A DNA stretch of 64,000 bases, taken from positions 21,596,799 to 21,660,798 of the forward strand of contig OX465109.1 of NCBI GenBank assembly GCA_949987565.1. The letters are read 5' to 3'. Numbering within the stretch: position 1 is the stretch's first letter; the number at the start of each line of letters is the position of its first letter. The DNA comes from Luidia sarsii (Eukaryota; Echinodermata; Asteroidea; Paxillosida; Luidiidae). Position numbers and translations under genes: made by a program. The notes under the pieces were generated by a model that was not told the origin of the DNA, ran no database searches, and was given only the letters and a program-made list of their open reading frames with translations. Of this stretch, positions 26,501-40,000 are shown one piece after another.

Positions 26501-27953
26501 AGAGTGACGTGTATCACAGTCAGGCGCTTTGTGGTATTGAAACATGACATGGCAGGAGAGTGACGTGTATCACACTCAGGCGCATTGCGATATTGAAACA
26601 AGACATGGCAGGAGAGTGACGTGTATCACAGTCAGGCGCTTTGTGGTATTGAAACATGACATGGCAGGAGAGTGACGTGTATCACAGTCAGGCTTATTGC
26701 GGTATTGAAACATGACATGGCAGGAGAGTGACGTGTATCACAGTCAGGCGCATTGCGGTATTGAAACATGACATGGCAGGAGAGTGACGTGTATCACTGT
26801 CAGGCACATTGCGGTATTGAAACATGACATGGCAGAAGAGTGACGTGTATCACAGTCAGGCTCATTGTGGTATTGAAACATGACATGGCAGAAGAGTGAC
26901 ATGTATCACAGTCAGGCTCATTGCAGTATTGAAACATGACATGGCAGGAGAGTGACGTGTATCACAGTCAGGTACATTGCGGTTTTAAAACATGACATGG
27001 CAGGAGAGTGACGTGTATCACTGTCAGGCACATTGCGGTATTGAAACATGACATGGCAGAAGAGTGACGTGTATCACAGTCAGGCTCATTGTGGTATTGA
27101 AACATGACATGGCAGAAGAGTGACATGTATCACAGTCAGGCTCATTGCGGTATTGAAACATGACATGACAGGAGAGTGACGTGTATCACAGTCAGGCTCA
27201 TTGCAATATTGAAACATGACATGGCAGAAGAGTGACGTGTATCACACTGAGGCGCAATGCGGTATTAAAACATGACGTGGCAGAAGAGAGACGTGTATCA
27301 CAGTCAGGCACATTGCGGTATTGAAACATGACATGGCAGGAGAGTGACGTGTATCACAGTCAGGCACATTGCGGTATTGAAACATGACATGGCAGGAGAG
27401 TGACGTGTATCACAGTCAGGCTCATTGTGGTATTGAAACATGATATGGCAGGAGAGTGATGTTTATCACAGTCAGGCGCATTGCGGTATTGAAACATGAC
27501 ATGGCAGGAGAGTGACGTGTATTACAGTCAGGCTCATTGTGGTATTGAAACATGATATGGCAGGAGAGTGATGTTTATCACAGTCAAGCGCAATGCGGTA
27601 TTGAAACATGACATGGCAGTAGAGTGACGTGTATCACAGTCAGGCGCATTCTGGTATTGAAACATGACATGGCAGGAGAGTGACGCGTATCACAGTCAGG
27701 CGCACTGCTGTATTGAAACATGACAATGCAGGAGGGTGACGTGTATCACAGTCAGGCTCATTGTGGTATTGAAACATGACATGGCAGAAGAGTGACGTGT
27801 ATCACAGTCAGGCTCATTGTGGTATTGAAACATGACATGGCAGGAGAGTGACTTGTATCACAGTCAGGCGCATTGTGGTATTGAAACATGACATGGCAGG
27901 AGAGTGACTTGTATCACAGTCAGGCTCATTGCGGTATTGAAACAAGACATGGC
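23516..27953 (+). repeat. Block C 4500-bp unit, copy C2
   Basis: This is a near-identical partner of C1 at an offset of exactly 4500. Homology is lost at about 27954, where C1 has 'aacatgacatggtagg' and this copy has 'aacaagacatggcaag'. Inherited indels (the 19-bp insertion at 24960 and the extra base in 'gtattcaaag' near 24757) prove common descent. Confidence 0.92.
24960..24978 (+). repeat. 19-bp internal duplication in a monomer (C2)
   Basis: This is the same insertion as at 20460-20478, exactly 4500 bp later. I found it nowhere else, so it marks the 4.5 kb pair as a separate, recent branch. Confidence 0.9.
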
Positions 27954-30900
27954 AAGAGAGTGACGTGTATCACAGTCAGGCGCATTGCGGTATTGAAACA
28001 TGACATGGCAGTAGAGTGACGTGTATCACAGTCAGGCTCATTGTGGTATTGAAACATGATATGGCAGGAGAGTGATGCTTATCACAGTCAGGCGCATTGC
28101 GGTATTGAAACATGACATGGCAGGAGAGTGACGTGTATCACAGTCAGGCTCATTGCGGTATTGAAACATGATATGGCAGGAGAGTGACGTGTATCACAGT
28201 CAGGCGCATTGCGGTATTGAAACATGACATGGCAGTAGAGTGACGTGTATCACAGTCAGGCTCATTGCGGTATTAAAACATGATATGGCAGGAGAGTAAC
28301 CTGTATCACAGTCAGGCTCATTGCGATATTGAAACATGACATGGCAGGAGAGTGACATGTATCACAGTCAGTCTTATTGCGGTATTGAAACATGACATGG
28401 CAGGAGAGTGACGTGTATCACACTCAGAAGCATTGCGGTATTAAAACATGACGTGGCAGGAGAGAGACATGTATCACAGTTAGGCACATTGCGGTATTGA
28501 AACATGACATGGCAGGAGAGTGACGTGTATTCAAAGTCAGGCGCATTGCGGTATTGAAACATGACATGGCAGAAGAGTGACGTGTATCACAGTCAGGCTC
28601 ATTGTGGTATTGAAACATGACATGGCAGTAGAGTGACGTGTATCACAGTCAGGCTCATTGTGGTATTGAAATATGATATGGCAGGAGAGTGACGTGTATC
28701 ACAGTCAGGCGCATTGCGGTATTGAAACATGACATGGCAGGAAAGTGACGTATATCACAGTCAGTCTCATTGCGGTATTGAAACATGATATGGCAGGAGA
28801 GTGACGTGTATCACTGTCAGGCTCATTGTGGTATTGAAACATGACATGGCAGGAGAGTGACGTGTATCACAGTCAGGCTTATTGCGGTATTGAAACATGA
28901 CATGGCAGGAGAGTGAAGTGTATCACACTCAGGCGCATTTCGGTATTAAAACATGACGTGGCAGAAGAGAGACGTGTATCACAGTCAGGCGCATTGCGGT
29001 ATTGAAACATGACGTGGCAGGAGAGTGACGTGTATCACTGTCAGGCTCATTGCGGTATTGAAACATGACGTGGCAGGAGAGTGACGTGTATCACAGTCAG
29101 GCGCATTGCGGTATTGAAACATGACACGGCAGGAGAGTGACGTGTATCACAGTCAGGCTCATTGCGGTATTGAAACATGACGTGGCAGGAGAGTGACGTG
29201 TATCACTGTCAGGCTCATTGCGGTATTGAAACATGACGTGGCAGGAGAGTGACGTGTATCACAGTCAGGCTCATTGCGGTATTGAAACATGACACGGCAG
29301 GAGAGTGACGTGTATCACGTACAGTCAGGCTCATTGCGGTATTGAAACATGACGTGGCAGGAGAGTGACGTGTATCACTGTCAGGCTCATTGTGGTATTG
29401 AAACATGACATGGCAGGAGAGTGACGTGTATCACAGTCAGGCGCATTGCGGTATTGAAACATGACATGGCTGTAGAGTGACGTGTATCACAGTCAGGCGC
29501 ATTCTGGTATTGAAACATGATATGGCTGGAGAGTGACGTGTATCACAGTCAGGCGCATTGCGGTATTAAAACAAGACATTGCAGGAGAGTGACGTGTATC
29601 ACAGTCAGGCGCATTGCGGTATTGAAACATGACATGGCTGTAGAGTGACTTGTATCACAGTCACGCACATTCTGGTAATGAAACATGACATGGCTGGAGA
29701 GTGACGTGTATCACAGTCAGGCGCATTGCGGTATTGAAACATGACATGGCTGTAGAGTGACGTGTATCACAGTCAGGCGCAATGCGGTATTAAAACATGA
29801 CGTGGCAGAAGAGAGACGTGTATCACAGTCAGGCACATTGCGGTATTGAAACATGACATGGCAGGAGTGAGACGTGTATCACAGTCAGGCTTATTGCGGT
29901 ATTGAAACATGACATGGCAGGAGAGTGACGTGTATCACAGTCAGGCTCATTGCGGTATTGAAACATGACATGGCAGGAGAGTGACGTGTATCACAGTCAG
30001 GCTCATTGCGGTATTGAAACATGATATGGCAGGAGAGTGATGTTTATCACAGTCAAGCGCAATGCGGTATTGAAACATGACATGGCAGTAGAGTGACGTG
30101 TATCACAGTCAGGCTCATTGCGGTATTGAAACATGATATGGCAGGAGAGTGATGTTTATCACAGTCAAGCGCAATGCGGTATTGAAACATGACATGGCAA
30201 AAGAGAGACGTGTATCACAGTCAGGCACATTGCGGTATTGAAACATGACATGGCAGGAGAGTGACGTGTATCACAGTCAGGCGCATTGCGATATTGAAAC
30301 AAGACATGGCAGGAGAGTGACGTGTATCACAGTCAGGCGCTTTGTGGTATTGAAACATGACATGGCAGGAGAGTGACGTGTATCACATTCAGGCTTATTG
30401 CGGAATTGAAACATGACATGGCAGGAGAGTGACGTGTATCACAGTCAGGCGCATTGCGGTATTGAAACATGACATGGCAGGAGAGTGACGTGTATCACAG
30501 TCAGGCACATTGCGGTATTGAAACATGACATGGCAGAAGAGTGACATGTATCACAGTCAGGCTCATTGTGGTATTGAAACATGACATGGCAGAAGAGTGA
30601 CATGTATCACAGTCAGGCTCATTGCGGTATTGAAACATGACATGGCAGGAGAGTGACGTGTATCACAGTCAGGCGCATTGCGGTATTGAAACATGACATG
30701 GCAGGAGACTGACGTGTATCACAGTCAGGCTCATTGTGATATTGAAACATGACATGGCAGGAGAGTGACGTGTATCACAGTCAGGCGCATTGCGGTATTG
30801 AAACATGACATGGCAGGAGAGTGACGTGTATCACACTCAGGCGCAATGCGGTATTAAAACATGACATGGCAGAAGAGAGACGTGTATCACAGTCAGGCAC

Positions 30901-32810
30901 ATTGCGGTATTGAAACATGACATGGCAGGAGAGTGACGTGTATCACAGTCAGGCACATTGCGGTATTGAAACATGACATGGCAGGAGAGTGACGTGTATC
31001 ACAGTCAGGCTCATTGCGGTATTGAAACATGATATGGCAGGAGAGTGATGTTTATCACAGTCAAGCGCAATGCGGTATTGAAACATGACATGGCAGTAGA
31101 GTGACGTGTATCACAGTCAGGCGCATTGTGGTATTGAAACATGACGTGGCAGGAGAGAGACGTGTATCACAGTCAGGCACATTGCGGTATTGAAACATGA
31201 CATGGCAGGAGAGTGACGTGTATTCAAAGTCAGGCGCATTGCGGTATTGAAACATGACATGGCAGAAGAGTGACGTGTATCACAGTCAGTCTCATTGCGG
31301 TATTGAAACATGACATGGCAGGAGAGTGACATGTATCACAGTCAGGCACATTGCGGTATTGAAACATGACATGGCAGGAGAGTGACGTGTATCCCAGTCA
31401 GGCGCATTGCGGTATTGAAACATGACATGGCAGGAGAGTGACGTGTATCACAGTCAGGCTCATTGCAGTATTGAAACATGACATGGCAGGAGAGTGACGT
31501 GTATCACAGTCAGGTACATTGCGGTACTGAAACATGACATGGCAGGAGAGTGACGTGTATCACAGTCAGGCGCATTGCGGTATTGAATCATGACATGGCA
31601 GTAGAGTGACATGTATCACAGTCAGGCACTTTGCAATATTGAAACATGACATGGTAGTAGAGTGACGTGTATTACAGTCAGGCTCATTGCGGTATTGAAA
31701 CATGACATGGCAGGAGAGTGACGTGTATCAAAGTCAGGCGCATTGCGGTATTGAAACATGACATGGCAGGAGAGTGACATGTATCACAGTCAGGCTCATT
31801 GCGGTATTGAAACTCGACATGGCAGGAGAGTGACGTGTATCACAGTCAGGCTCATTGCGGTATTGAAACATGACATGGCAGGAGAGTGACGTGTATCACA
31901 GTCAGGCTCATTGCGGTATTGAAACATGACATGGCAGGAGAGTGACGTGTATCACAGTCAGGCTCATTGCGATATTGAAACATGACATGGCAGGAGAGTG
32001 ACGTGTATCACAGTCAGGTACCTTGCGGTATTGAAACATGACATGGCAGGAGAGTGACGTGTATCACAGTCAGGCACATTGTGGTATTGAAACATGACAT
32101 GACAGGAGAGAGACGTGTATCCCAGTCAGGCGCATTGTGGTATTGAATCATGACATGGCGAGAGAGTGACGTGTATCACAGTCAGGCGCATTGCGGTATT
32201 GAAACATGACATGGCAGGAGAGTGACGTATATTACAGTCAGGCGCACTGCTGTATTGAAACATGACATGGCAGGAGAGTGACGTGTATCACAGTCAGGCT
32301 CATTGTGGTATTGAAACATTACATGGCAGAAGAGTGACGTGTATCACAGTCAGGCTCATTGTGGTATTGAAACATGACATGGCAGTAGAGTGACGTGTAT
32401 CACTGTCAGGCGCATTGCGGTATTGAAACATGACATGGCAGGAGATAGACGTGTATCACAGTCAGGCACATTGTGGTATTGAAACATGACATGGCAGGAG
32501 AGTGACGTGTATCACAGTCAGGCGCATTGCGGTATTGAAACAAGACATGGCAGGAGAGTGACGTGTATCACAGTCAGGCGCTTTGTGGTATTGAAACATG
32601 ACATGGCAGGAGAGTGACGTGTATCACAGTCAGGCGCATTGCGGTATTGAAACATGACGTGGCAGAAGAGAGACGTGTATCACAGTCAGGCGAAATGCGG
32701 TATTAAAACATGACATGGCAGAAGAGAGACGTGTATCACAGTTAGGCGCAATGCGGTATTGAAACATGACATGGCAGGAGAGTGACGTGTATCACAGTCA
32801 GGCTCATTGC
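27954..32810 (+). repeat. Block C diverged unit C3 (about 4.86 kb)
   Basis: The left part (28374-29800) is the counterpart of 34260-35660 and 38461-39860. The right part (30001 to about 31800) is the counterpart of both the 4500-bp units (offset 6465 from 24596 to 31061) and the 4201-bp units (31061 to 41088). It therefore links the two subfamilies. It carries a private +4 insertion in 'atcacgtacagtc' at about 29319-29322. The region 32150-32800 is a mix of monomer types with no single partner. Confidence 0.8.
28988..29383 (+). repeat. 168-bp trimer repeat (gacgtgg/gacgtgg/gacacgg), C3
   Basis: Seven monomers follow the order gacgtgg with 'cactg', gacgtgg with 'cacag', gacacgg with 'cacag', repeated with period 168 (broken by the +4 insertion in the sixth monomer). 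These are the most CpG-rich monomers in the window, with CG in the 'gacgtgg' or 'gacacgg' position as well as the three usual sites. Confidence 0.85.
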
Positions 32811-35800
32811 GGTATTGAAACATGACATGGCAGGAGAGTGAAGTGTATCACAGTCAGGCGCATTGCGGTATTGAAACATGACATGGCAGGAGAGGGACGT
32901 GTATCACAGTCAGGCGCATTGCGGTATTGAAACATGACATGGCAGGAGAGTGACGTGTATCACTGTCAGGCGCATTGCGGTATTGAAACATGATATGGCA
33001 GGAGAGTGATGTTTATCACAGTCAAGCGCAATGCGGTATTGAAACATGACATGGCAGTAGAGTGACGTGTATCACAGTCAGGCGCATTGTGGTATTGAAA
33101 CATGATATGGCAGGAGAGTGACGCGTATCACAGTCAGGCGCATTGTGGTATTGAAACATGACATGGCAGTAGAGTGACGTGTAACACAGTCAGGCGCATT
33201 GTGGTATTAAAACATGACGTGACAGAAGAGTGACGTGTATCACACTGAGGCACAATGCGGTATTAAAACATGACGTGGCAGAAGAGAGACGTGTATCACA
33301 GTCAGGCACATTGCGGTATTGAAACATGACATGGCAGGAGAGTGACGTGTATCACAGTCAGGCACATTGCGGTATTGAAACATGACATGGCAGGAGAGTG
33401 ACGTGTATCACCGTCAGGCTCATTGCGGTATTGAAACATGATATGGCAGGAGAGTGATGTTTATCACAGTCAAGCGCAATGCGGTATTGAAACATGACAT
33501 GGCAGTAGAGTGACGTGTATCACAGTCAGGCGCATTGTGGTATTGACACATGACATGGCAGGAGAGTGACGCGTATCACAGTCAGGCGCACTGCTGTATT
33601 GAAACATGACATGGCAGGAGGGTGACGTGTATCACAGTCAGGCTCATTGTGGTATTGAAACATGACATGGCAGAAGAGTGACGTGTATCACAGTCAGGCT
33701 CATTGTGGTATTGAAACATGACATGGCAGGAGAGTGACTTGTATCACAGTCAGGCGCATTGTGGTATTGAAACATGACATGGCAGGAGAGTGACTTGTAT
33801 CACAGTCAGGCTCATTGCGGTATTGAAACAAGACATGGCAAGAGAGTGACGTGTATCACAGTCAGGCGCATTGCGGTATTGAAACATGACATGGCAGTAG
33901 AGTGACGTGTATCACAGTCAGGCTCATTGTGGTATTGAAATATGATATGGCAGGAGAGTGATGTTTATCACAGTCAGGCGCATTGCGGTATTGAAACATG
34001 ACATGGCAGGAGAGTGACGTGTATCACAGTCAGGCTCATTGCGGTATTGAAACATGATATGGCAGGAGAGTGATGTGTATCACAGTCAGGCGCATTGCGG
34101 TATTGAAACATGACATGGCAGTAGAGTGACGTGTATCACAGTCAGGCTCATTGCGGTATTAAAACATGATATGGCAGGAGAGTAACCTGTATCACAGTCA
34201 GGCTCATTGCGATATTGAAACATGACATGGCAGGAGAGTGACATGTATCACAGTCAGTCTTATTGCGGTATTGAAACATGACATGGCAGGAGAGTGACGT
34301 GTATCACACTCAGAAGCATTGCGGTATTAAAACATGACGTGGCAGGAGAGAGACGTGTATCACAGTTAGGCACATTGCGGTATTGAAACATGACATGGCA
34401 GGAGAGTGACGTGTATTCAAAGTCAGGCGCATTGCGGTATTGAAACATGACATGGCAGAAGAGTGACGTGTATCACAGTCAGGCTCATTGTGGTATTGAA
34501 ACATGACATGGCAGTAGAGTGACGTGTATCACAGTCAGGCTCATTGTGGTATTGAAATATGATATGGCAGGAGAGTGACGTGTATCACAGTCAGGCGCAT
34601 TGCGGTATTGAAACATGACATGGCAGGAAATTGACGTATATCACAGTCAGTCTCATTGCGGTATTGAAACATGATATGGCAGGAGAGTGACGTGTATCAC
34701 TGTCAGGCTCATTGTGGTATTGAAACATGACATGGCAGGAGAGTGACGTGTATCACAGTCAGGCTTATTGCGGTATTGAAACATGACATGGCAGGAGAGT
34801 GACGTGTATCACACTCAGGCGCATTTCGGTATTAAAACATGACGTGGCAGAAGAGAGACGTGTATCACAGTCAGGCGCATTGCGGTATTGAAACATGACG
34901 TGGCAGGAGAGTGACGTGTATCACTGTCAGGCTCATTGCGGTATTGAAACATGACGTGGCAGGAGAGTGACGTGTATCACAGTCAGGCGCATTGCGGTAT
35001 TGAAACATGACACGGCAGGAGAGTGACGTGTATCACAGTCAGGCTCATTGCGGTATTGACACATGACGTGGCAGGAGAGTGACGTGTATCACTGTCAGGC
35101 TCATTGCGGTATTGAAACATGACGTGGCAGGAGAGTGACGTGTATCACAGTCAGGCTCATTGCGGTATTGAAACATGACACGGCAGGAGAGTGACGTGTA
35201 TCACAGTCAGGCTCATTGCGGTATTGAAACATGACGTGGCAGGAGAGTGACGTGTATCACTGTCAGGCTCATTGTGGTATTGAAACATGACATGGCAGGA
35301 GAGTGACGTGTATCACAGTCAGGCGCATTGCGGTATTGAAACATGACATGGCTGTAGAGTGACGTGTATCACAGTCAGGCGCATTCTGGTATTGAAACAT
35401 GATATGGCTGGAGAGTGACGTGTATCACAGTCAGGCGCATTGCGGTATTAAAACATGACATTGCAGGAGAGTGACGTGTATCACAGTCAGGCGCATTGCG
35501 GTATTGAAACATGACATGGCTGTAGAGTGACTTGTATCACAGTCACGCACATTCTGCTAATGAAACATGACATGGCTGGAGAGTGACGTGTATCACAGTC
35601 AGGCGCATTGCGGTATTGAAACATGACATGGCTGTAGAGTGACGTGTATCACAGTCAGGCGCAATGCGGTATTAAAACATGACGTGGCAGAAGAGAGACG
35701 TGTATCACAGTCAGGCACATTGCGGTATTGAAACATGACATGGCAGGAGTAAGACATGTATCACAGTCAGGCTTATTGCGGTATTGAAACATGACATGGC

Positions 35801-37011
35801 AGGAGAGTGACGTGTATCACAGTCAGGCTCATTGCGGTATTGAAACATGATATGGCAGGAGAGTGATGTTTATCACAGTCAAGCGCAATGCGGTATTGAA
35901 ACATGACATGGCAGTAGAGTGACGTGTATCACAGTCAGGCTCATTGCGGTATTGAAACATGATATGGCAGGAGAGTGATGTTTATCACAGTCAAGCGCAA
36001 TGCGGTATTGAAACATGACATGGCAAAAGAGAGACGTGTATCACAGTCAGGCACATTGCGGTATTGAAACATGACATGGCAGGAGAGTGACGTGTATCAC
36101 AGTCAGGCGCATTGCGATATTGAAACAAGACATGGCAGGAGAGTGACGTGTATCACACTCAGGCGCTTTGTGGTATTGAAACATGACATGGCAGGACAGT
36201 GACGTGTATCACATTCAGGCTTATTGCGGAATTGAAACATGACATGGCAGGAGAGTGACGTGTATCACAGTCAGGCGCATTGCGGTATTGAAACATGACA
36301 TGGCAGGAGAGTGACGTGTATCACAGTCAGGCACATTGCGGTATTGAAACATGACATGGCAGAAGAGTGACGTGTATCACAGTCAGGCTCATTGTGGTAT
36401 TGAAACATGACATGGCAGAAGAGTGACATGTATCACAGTCAGGCTCATTGCGGTATTGAAACATGACATGGCAGGAGAGTGACGTGTATCACAGTCAGGC
36501 GCATTGCGGTATTGAAACATGACATGGCAGGAGACTGACGTGTATCACAGTCAGGCTCATTGCGATATTGAAACATGACATGGCAGGAGAGTGACGTGTA
36601 TCACAGTCAGGCTTATTGCGGTATTGAAACATGACATGGCAGGAGAGTGACGTGTATCACACTCAGGCGCAATGCGGTATTAAAACATGACGTGGCAGAA
36701 GAGAGACGTGTATCACAGTCAGGCACATTGCGGTATTGAAACATGACATGGCAGGAGAGTGACGTGTATCACAGTCAGGCACATTGCGGTATTGAAACAT
36801 GACATGGCAGGAGAGTGACGTGTATCACAGTCAGGCTCATTGCGGTATTGAAACATGATATGGCAGGAGAGTGATGTTTATCACAGTCAAGCGCAATGCG
36901 GTATTGAAACATGACATGGCAGTAGAGTGACGTGTATCACAGTCAGGCGCATTGTGGTATTGAAACATGACGTGGCAGGAGAGAGACGTGTATCACAGTC
37001 AGGCACATTGC
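32811..37011 (+). repeat. Block C 4201-bp unit, copy C4
   Basis: The unit equals 75 monomers plus one inserted base (75 x 56 + 1), the extra base lying in 'gtgtattcaaag' near 34412. Rare variants used as checkpoints all recur exactly 4201 bp later: 'gagagggacg', 'gtaacacag', 'attgacacatg', 'aggaaattgacg', 'attctgctaatg' and 'ggaggagtaagac'-like changes near 35750. I saw no difference from C5 in the stretches compared. Confidence 0.9.
34874..35265 (+). repeat. 168-bp trimer repeat (gacgtgg/gacgtgg/gacacgg), C4
   Basis: This has the same three-monomer order as at 28988-29383 but without the +4 insertion, so all seven monomers are 56 bp. One monomer has 'attgacacatg' for 'attgaaacatg' (near 35058). 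Confidence 0.85.
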
Positions 37012-40000
37012 GGTATTGAAACATGACATGGCAGGAGAGTGAAGTGTATCACAGTCAGGCGCATTGCGGTATTGAAACATGACATGGCAGGAGAGGGACG
37101 TGTATCACAGTCAGGCGCATTGCGGTATTGAAACATGACATGGCAGGAGAGTGACGTGTATCACTGTCAGGCGCATTGCGGTATTGAAACATGATATGGC
37201 AGGAGAGTGATGTTTATCACAGTCAAGCGCAATGCGGTATTGAAACATGACATGGCAGTAGAGTGACGTGTATCACAGTCAGGCGCATTGTGGTATTGAA
37301 ACATGATATGGCAGGAGAGTGACGCGTATCACAGTCAGGCGCATTGTGGTATTGAAACATGACATGGCAGTAGAGTGACGTGTAACACAGTCAGGCGCAT
37401 TGTGGTATTAAAACATGACGTGACAGAAGAGTGACGTGTATCACACTGAGGCACAATGCGGTATTAAAACATGACGTGGCAGAAGAGAGACGTGTATCAC
37501 AGTCAGGCACATTGCGGTATTGAAACATGACATGGCAGGAGAGTGACGTGTATCACAGTCAGGCACATTGCGGTATTGAAACATGACATGGCAGGAGAGT
37601 GACGTGTATCACCGTCAGGCTCATTGCGGTATTGAAACATGATATGGCAGGAGAGTGATGTTTATCACAGTCAAGCGCAATGCGGTATTGAAACATGACA
37701 TGGCAGTAGAGTGACGTGTATCACAGTCAGGCGCATTGTGGTATTGACACATGACATGGCAGGAGAGTGACGCGTATCACAGTCAGGCGCACTGCTGTAT
37801 TGAAACATGACATGGCAGGAGGGTGACGTGTATCACAGTCAGGCTCATTGTGGTATTGAAACATGACATGGCAGAAGAGTGACGTGTATCACAGTCAGGC
37901 TCATTGTGGTATTGAAACATGACATGGCAGGAGAGTGACTTGTATCACAGTCAGGCGCATTGTGGTATTGAAACATGACATGGCAGGAGAGTGACTTGTA
38001 TCACAGTCAGGCTCATTGCGGTATTGAAACAAGACATGGCAAGAGAGTGACGTGTATCACAGTCAGGCGCATTGCGGTATTGAAACATGACATGGCAGTA
38101 GAGTGACGTGTATCACAGTCAGGCTCATTGTGGTATTGAAATATGATATGGCAGGAGAGTGATGTTTATCACAGTCAGGCGCATTGCGGTATTGAAACAT
38201 GACATGGCAGGAGAGTGACGTGTATCACAGTCAGGCTCATTGCGGTATTGAAACATGATATGGCAGGAGAGTGATGTGTATCACAGTCAGGCGCATTGCG
38301 GTATTGAAACATGACATGGCAGTAGAGTGACGTGTATCACAGTCAGGCTCATTGCGGTATTAAAACATGATATGGCAGGAGAGTAACCTGTATCACAGTC
38401 AGGCTCATTGCGATATTGAAACATGACATGGCAGGAGAGTGACATGTATCACAGTCAGTCTTATTGCGGTATTGAAACATGACATGGCAGGAGAGTGACG
38501 TGTATCACACTCAGAAGCATTGCGGTATTAAAACATGACGTGGCAGGAGAGAGACGTGTATCACAGTTAGGCACATTGCGGTATTGAAACATGACATGGC
38601 AGGAGAGTGACGTGTATTCAAAGTCAGGCGCATTGCGGTATTGAAACATGACATGGCAGAAGAGTGACGTGTATCACAGTCAGGCTCATTGTGGTATTGA
38701 AACATGACATGGCAGTAGAGTGACGTGTATCACAGTCAGGCTCATTGTGGTATTGAAATATGATATGGCAGGAGAGTGACGTGTATCACAGTCAGGCGCA
38801 TTGCGGTATTGAAACATGACATGGCAGGAAATTGACGTATATCACAGTCAGTCTCATTGCGGTATTGAAACATGATATGGCAGGAGAGTGACGTGTATCA
38901 CTGTCAGGCTCATTGTGGTATTGAAACATGACATGGCAGGAGAGTGACGTGTATCACAGTCAGGCTTATTGCGGTATTGAAACATGACATGGCAGGAGAG
39001 TGACGTGTATCACACTCAGGCGCATTTCGGTATTAAAACATGACGTGGCAGAAGAGAGACGTGTATCACAGTCAGGCGCATTGCGGTATTGAAACATGAC
39101 GTGGCAGGAGAGTGACGTGTATCACTGTCAGGCTCATTGCGGTATTGAAACATGACGTGGCAGGAGAGTGACGTGTATCACAGTCAGGCGCATTGCGGTA
39201 TTGAAACATGACACGGCAGGAGAGTGACGTGTATCACAGTCAGGCTCATTGCGGTATTGACACATGACGTGGCAGGAGAGTGACGTGTATCACTGTCAGG
39301 CTCATTGCGGTATTGAAACATGACGTGGCAGGAGAGTGACGTGTATCACAGTCAGGCTCATTGCGGTATTGAAACATGACACGGCAGGAGAGTGACGTGT
39401 ATCACAGTCAGGCTCATTGCGGTATTGAAACATGACGTGGCAGGAGAGTGACGTGTATCACTGTCAGGCTCATTGTGGTATTGAAACATGACATGGCAGG
39501 AGAGTGACGTGTATCACAGTCAGGCGCATTGCGGTATTGAAACATGACATGGCTGTAGAGTGACGTGTATCACAGTCAGGCGCATTCTGGTATTGAAACA
39601 TGATATGGCTGGAGAGTGACGTGTATCACAGTCAGGCGCATTGCGGTATTAAAACATGACATTGCAGGAGAGTGACGTGTATCACAGTCAGGCGCATTGC
39701 GGTATTGAAACATGACATGGCTGTAGAGTGACTTGTATCACAGTCACGCACATTCTGCTAATGAAACATGACATGGCTGGAGAGTGACGTGTATCACAGT
39801 CAGGCGCATTGCGGTATTGAAACATGACATGGCTGTAGAGTGACGTGTATCACAGTCAGGCGCAATGCGGTATTAAAACATGACGTGGCAGAAGAGAGAC
39901 GTGTATCACAGTCAGGCACATTGCGGTATTGAAACATGACATGGCAGGAGTAAGACATGTATCACAGTCAGGCTTATTGCGGTATTGAAACATGACATGG

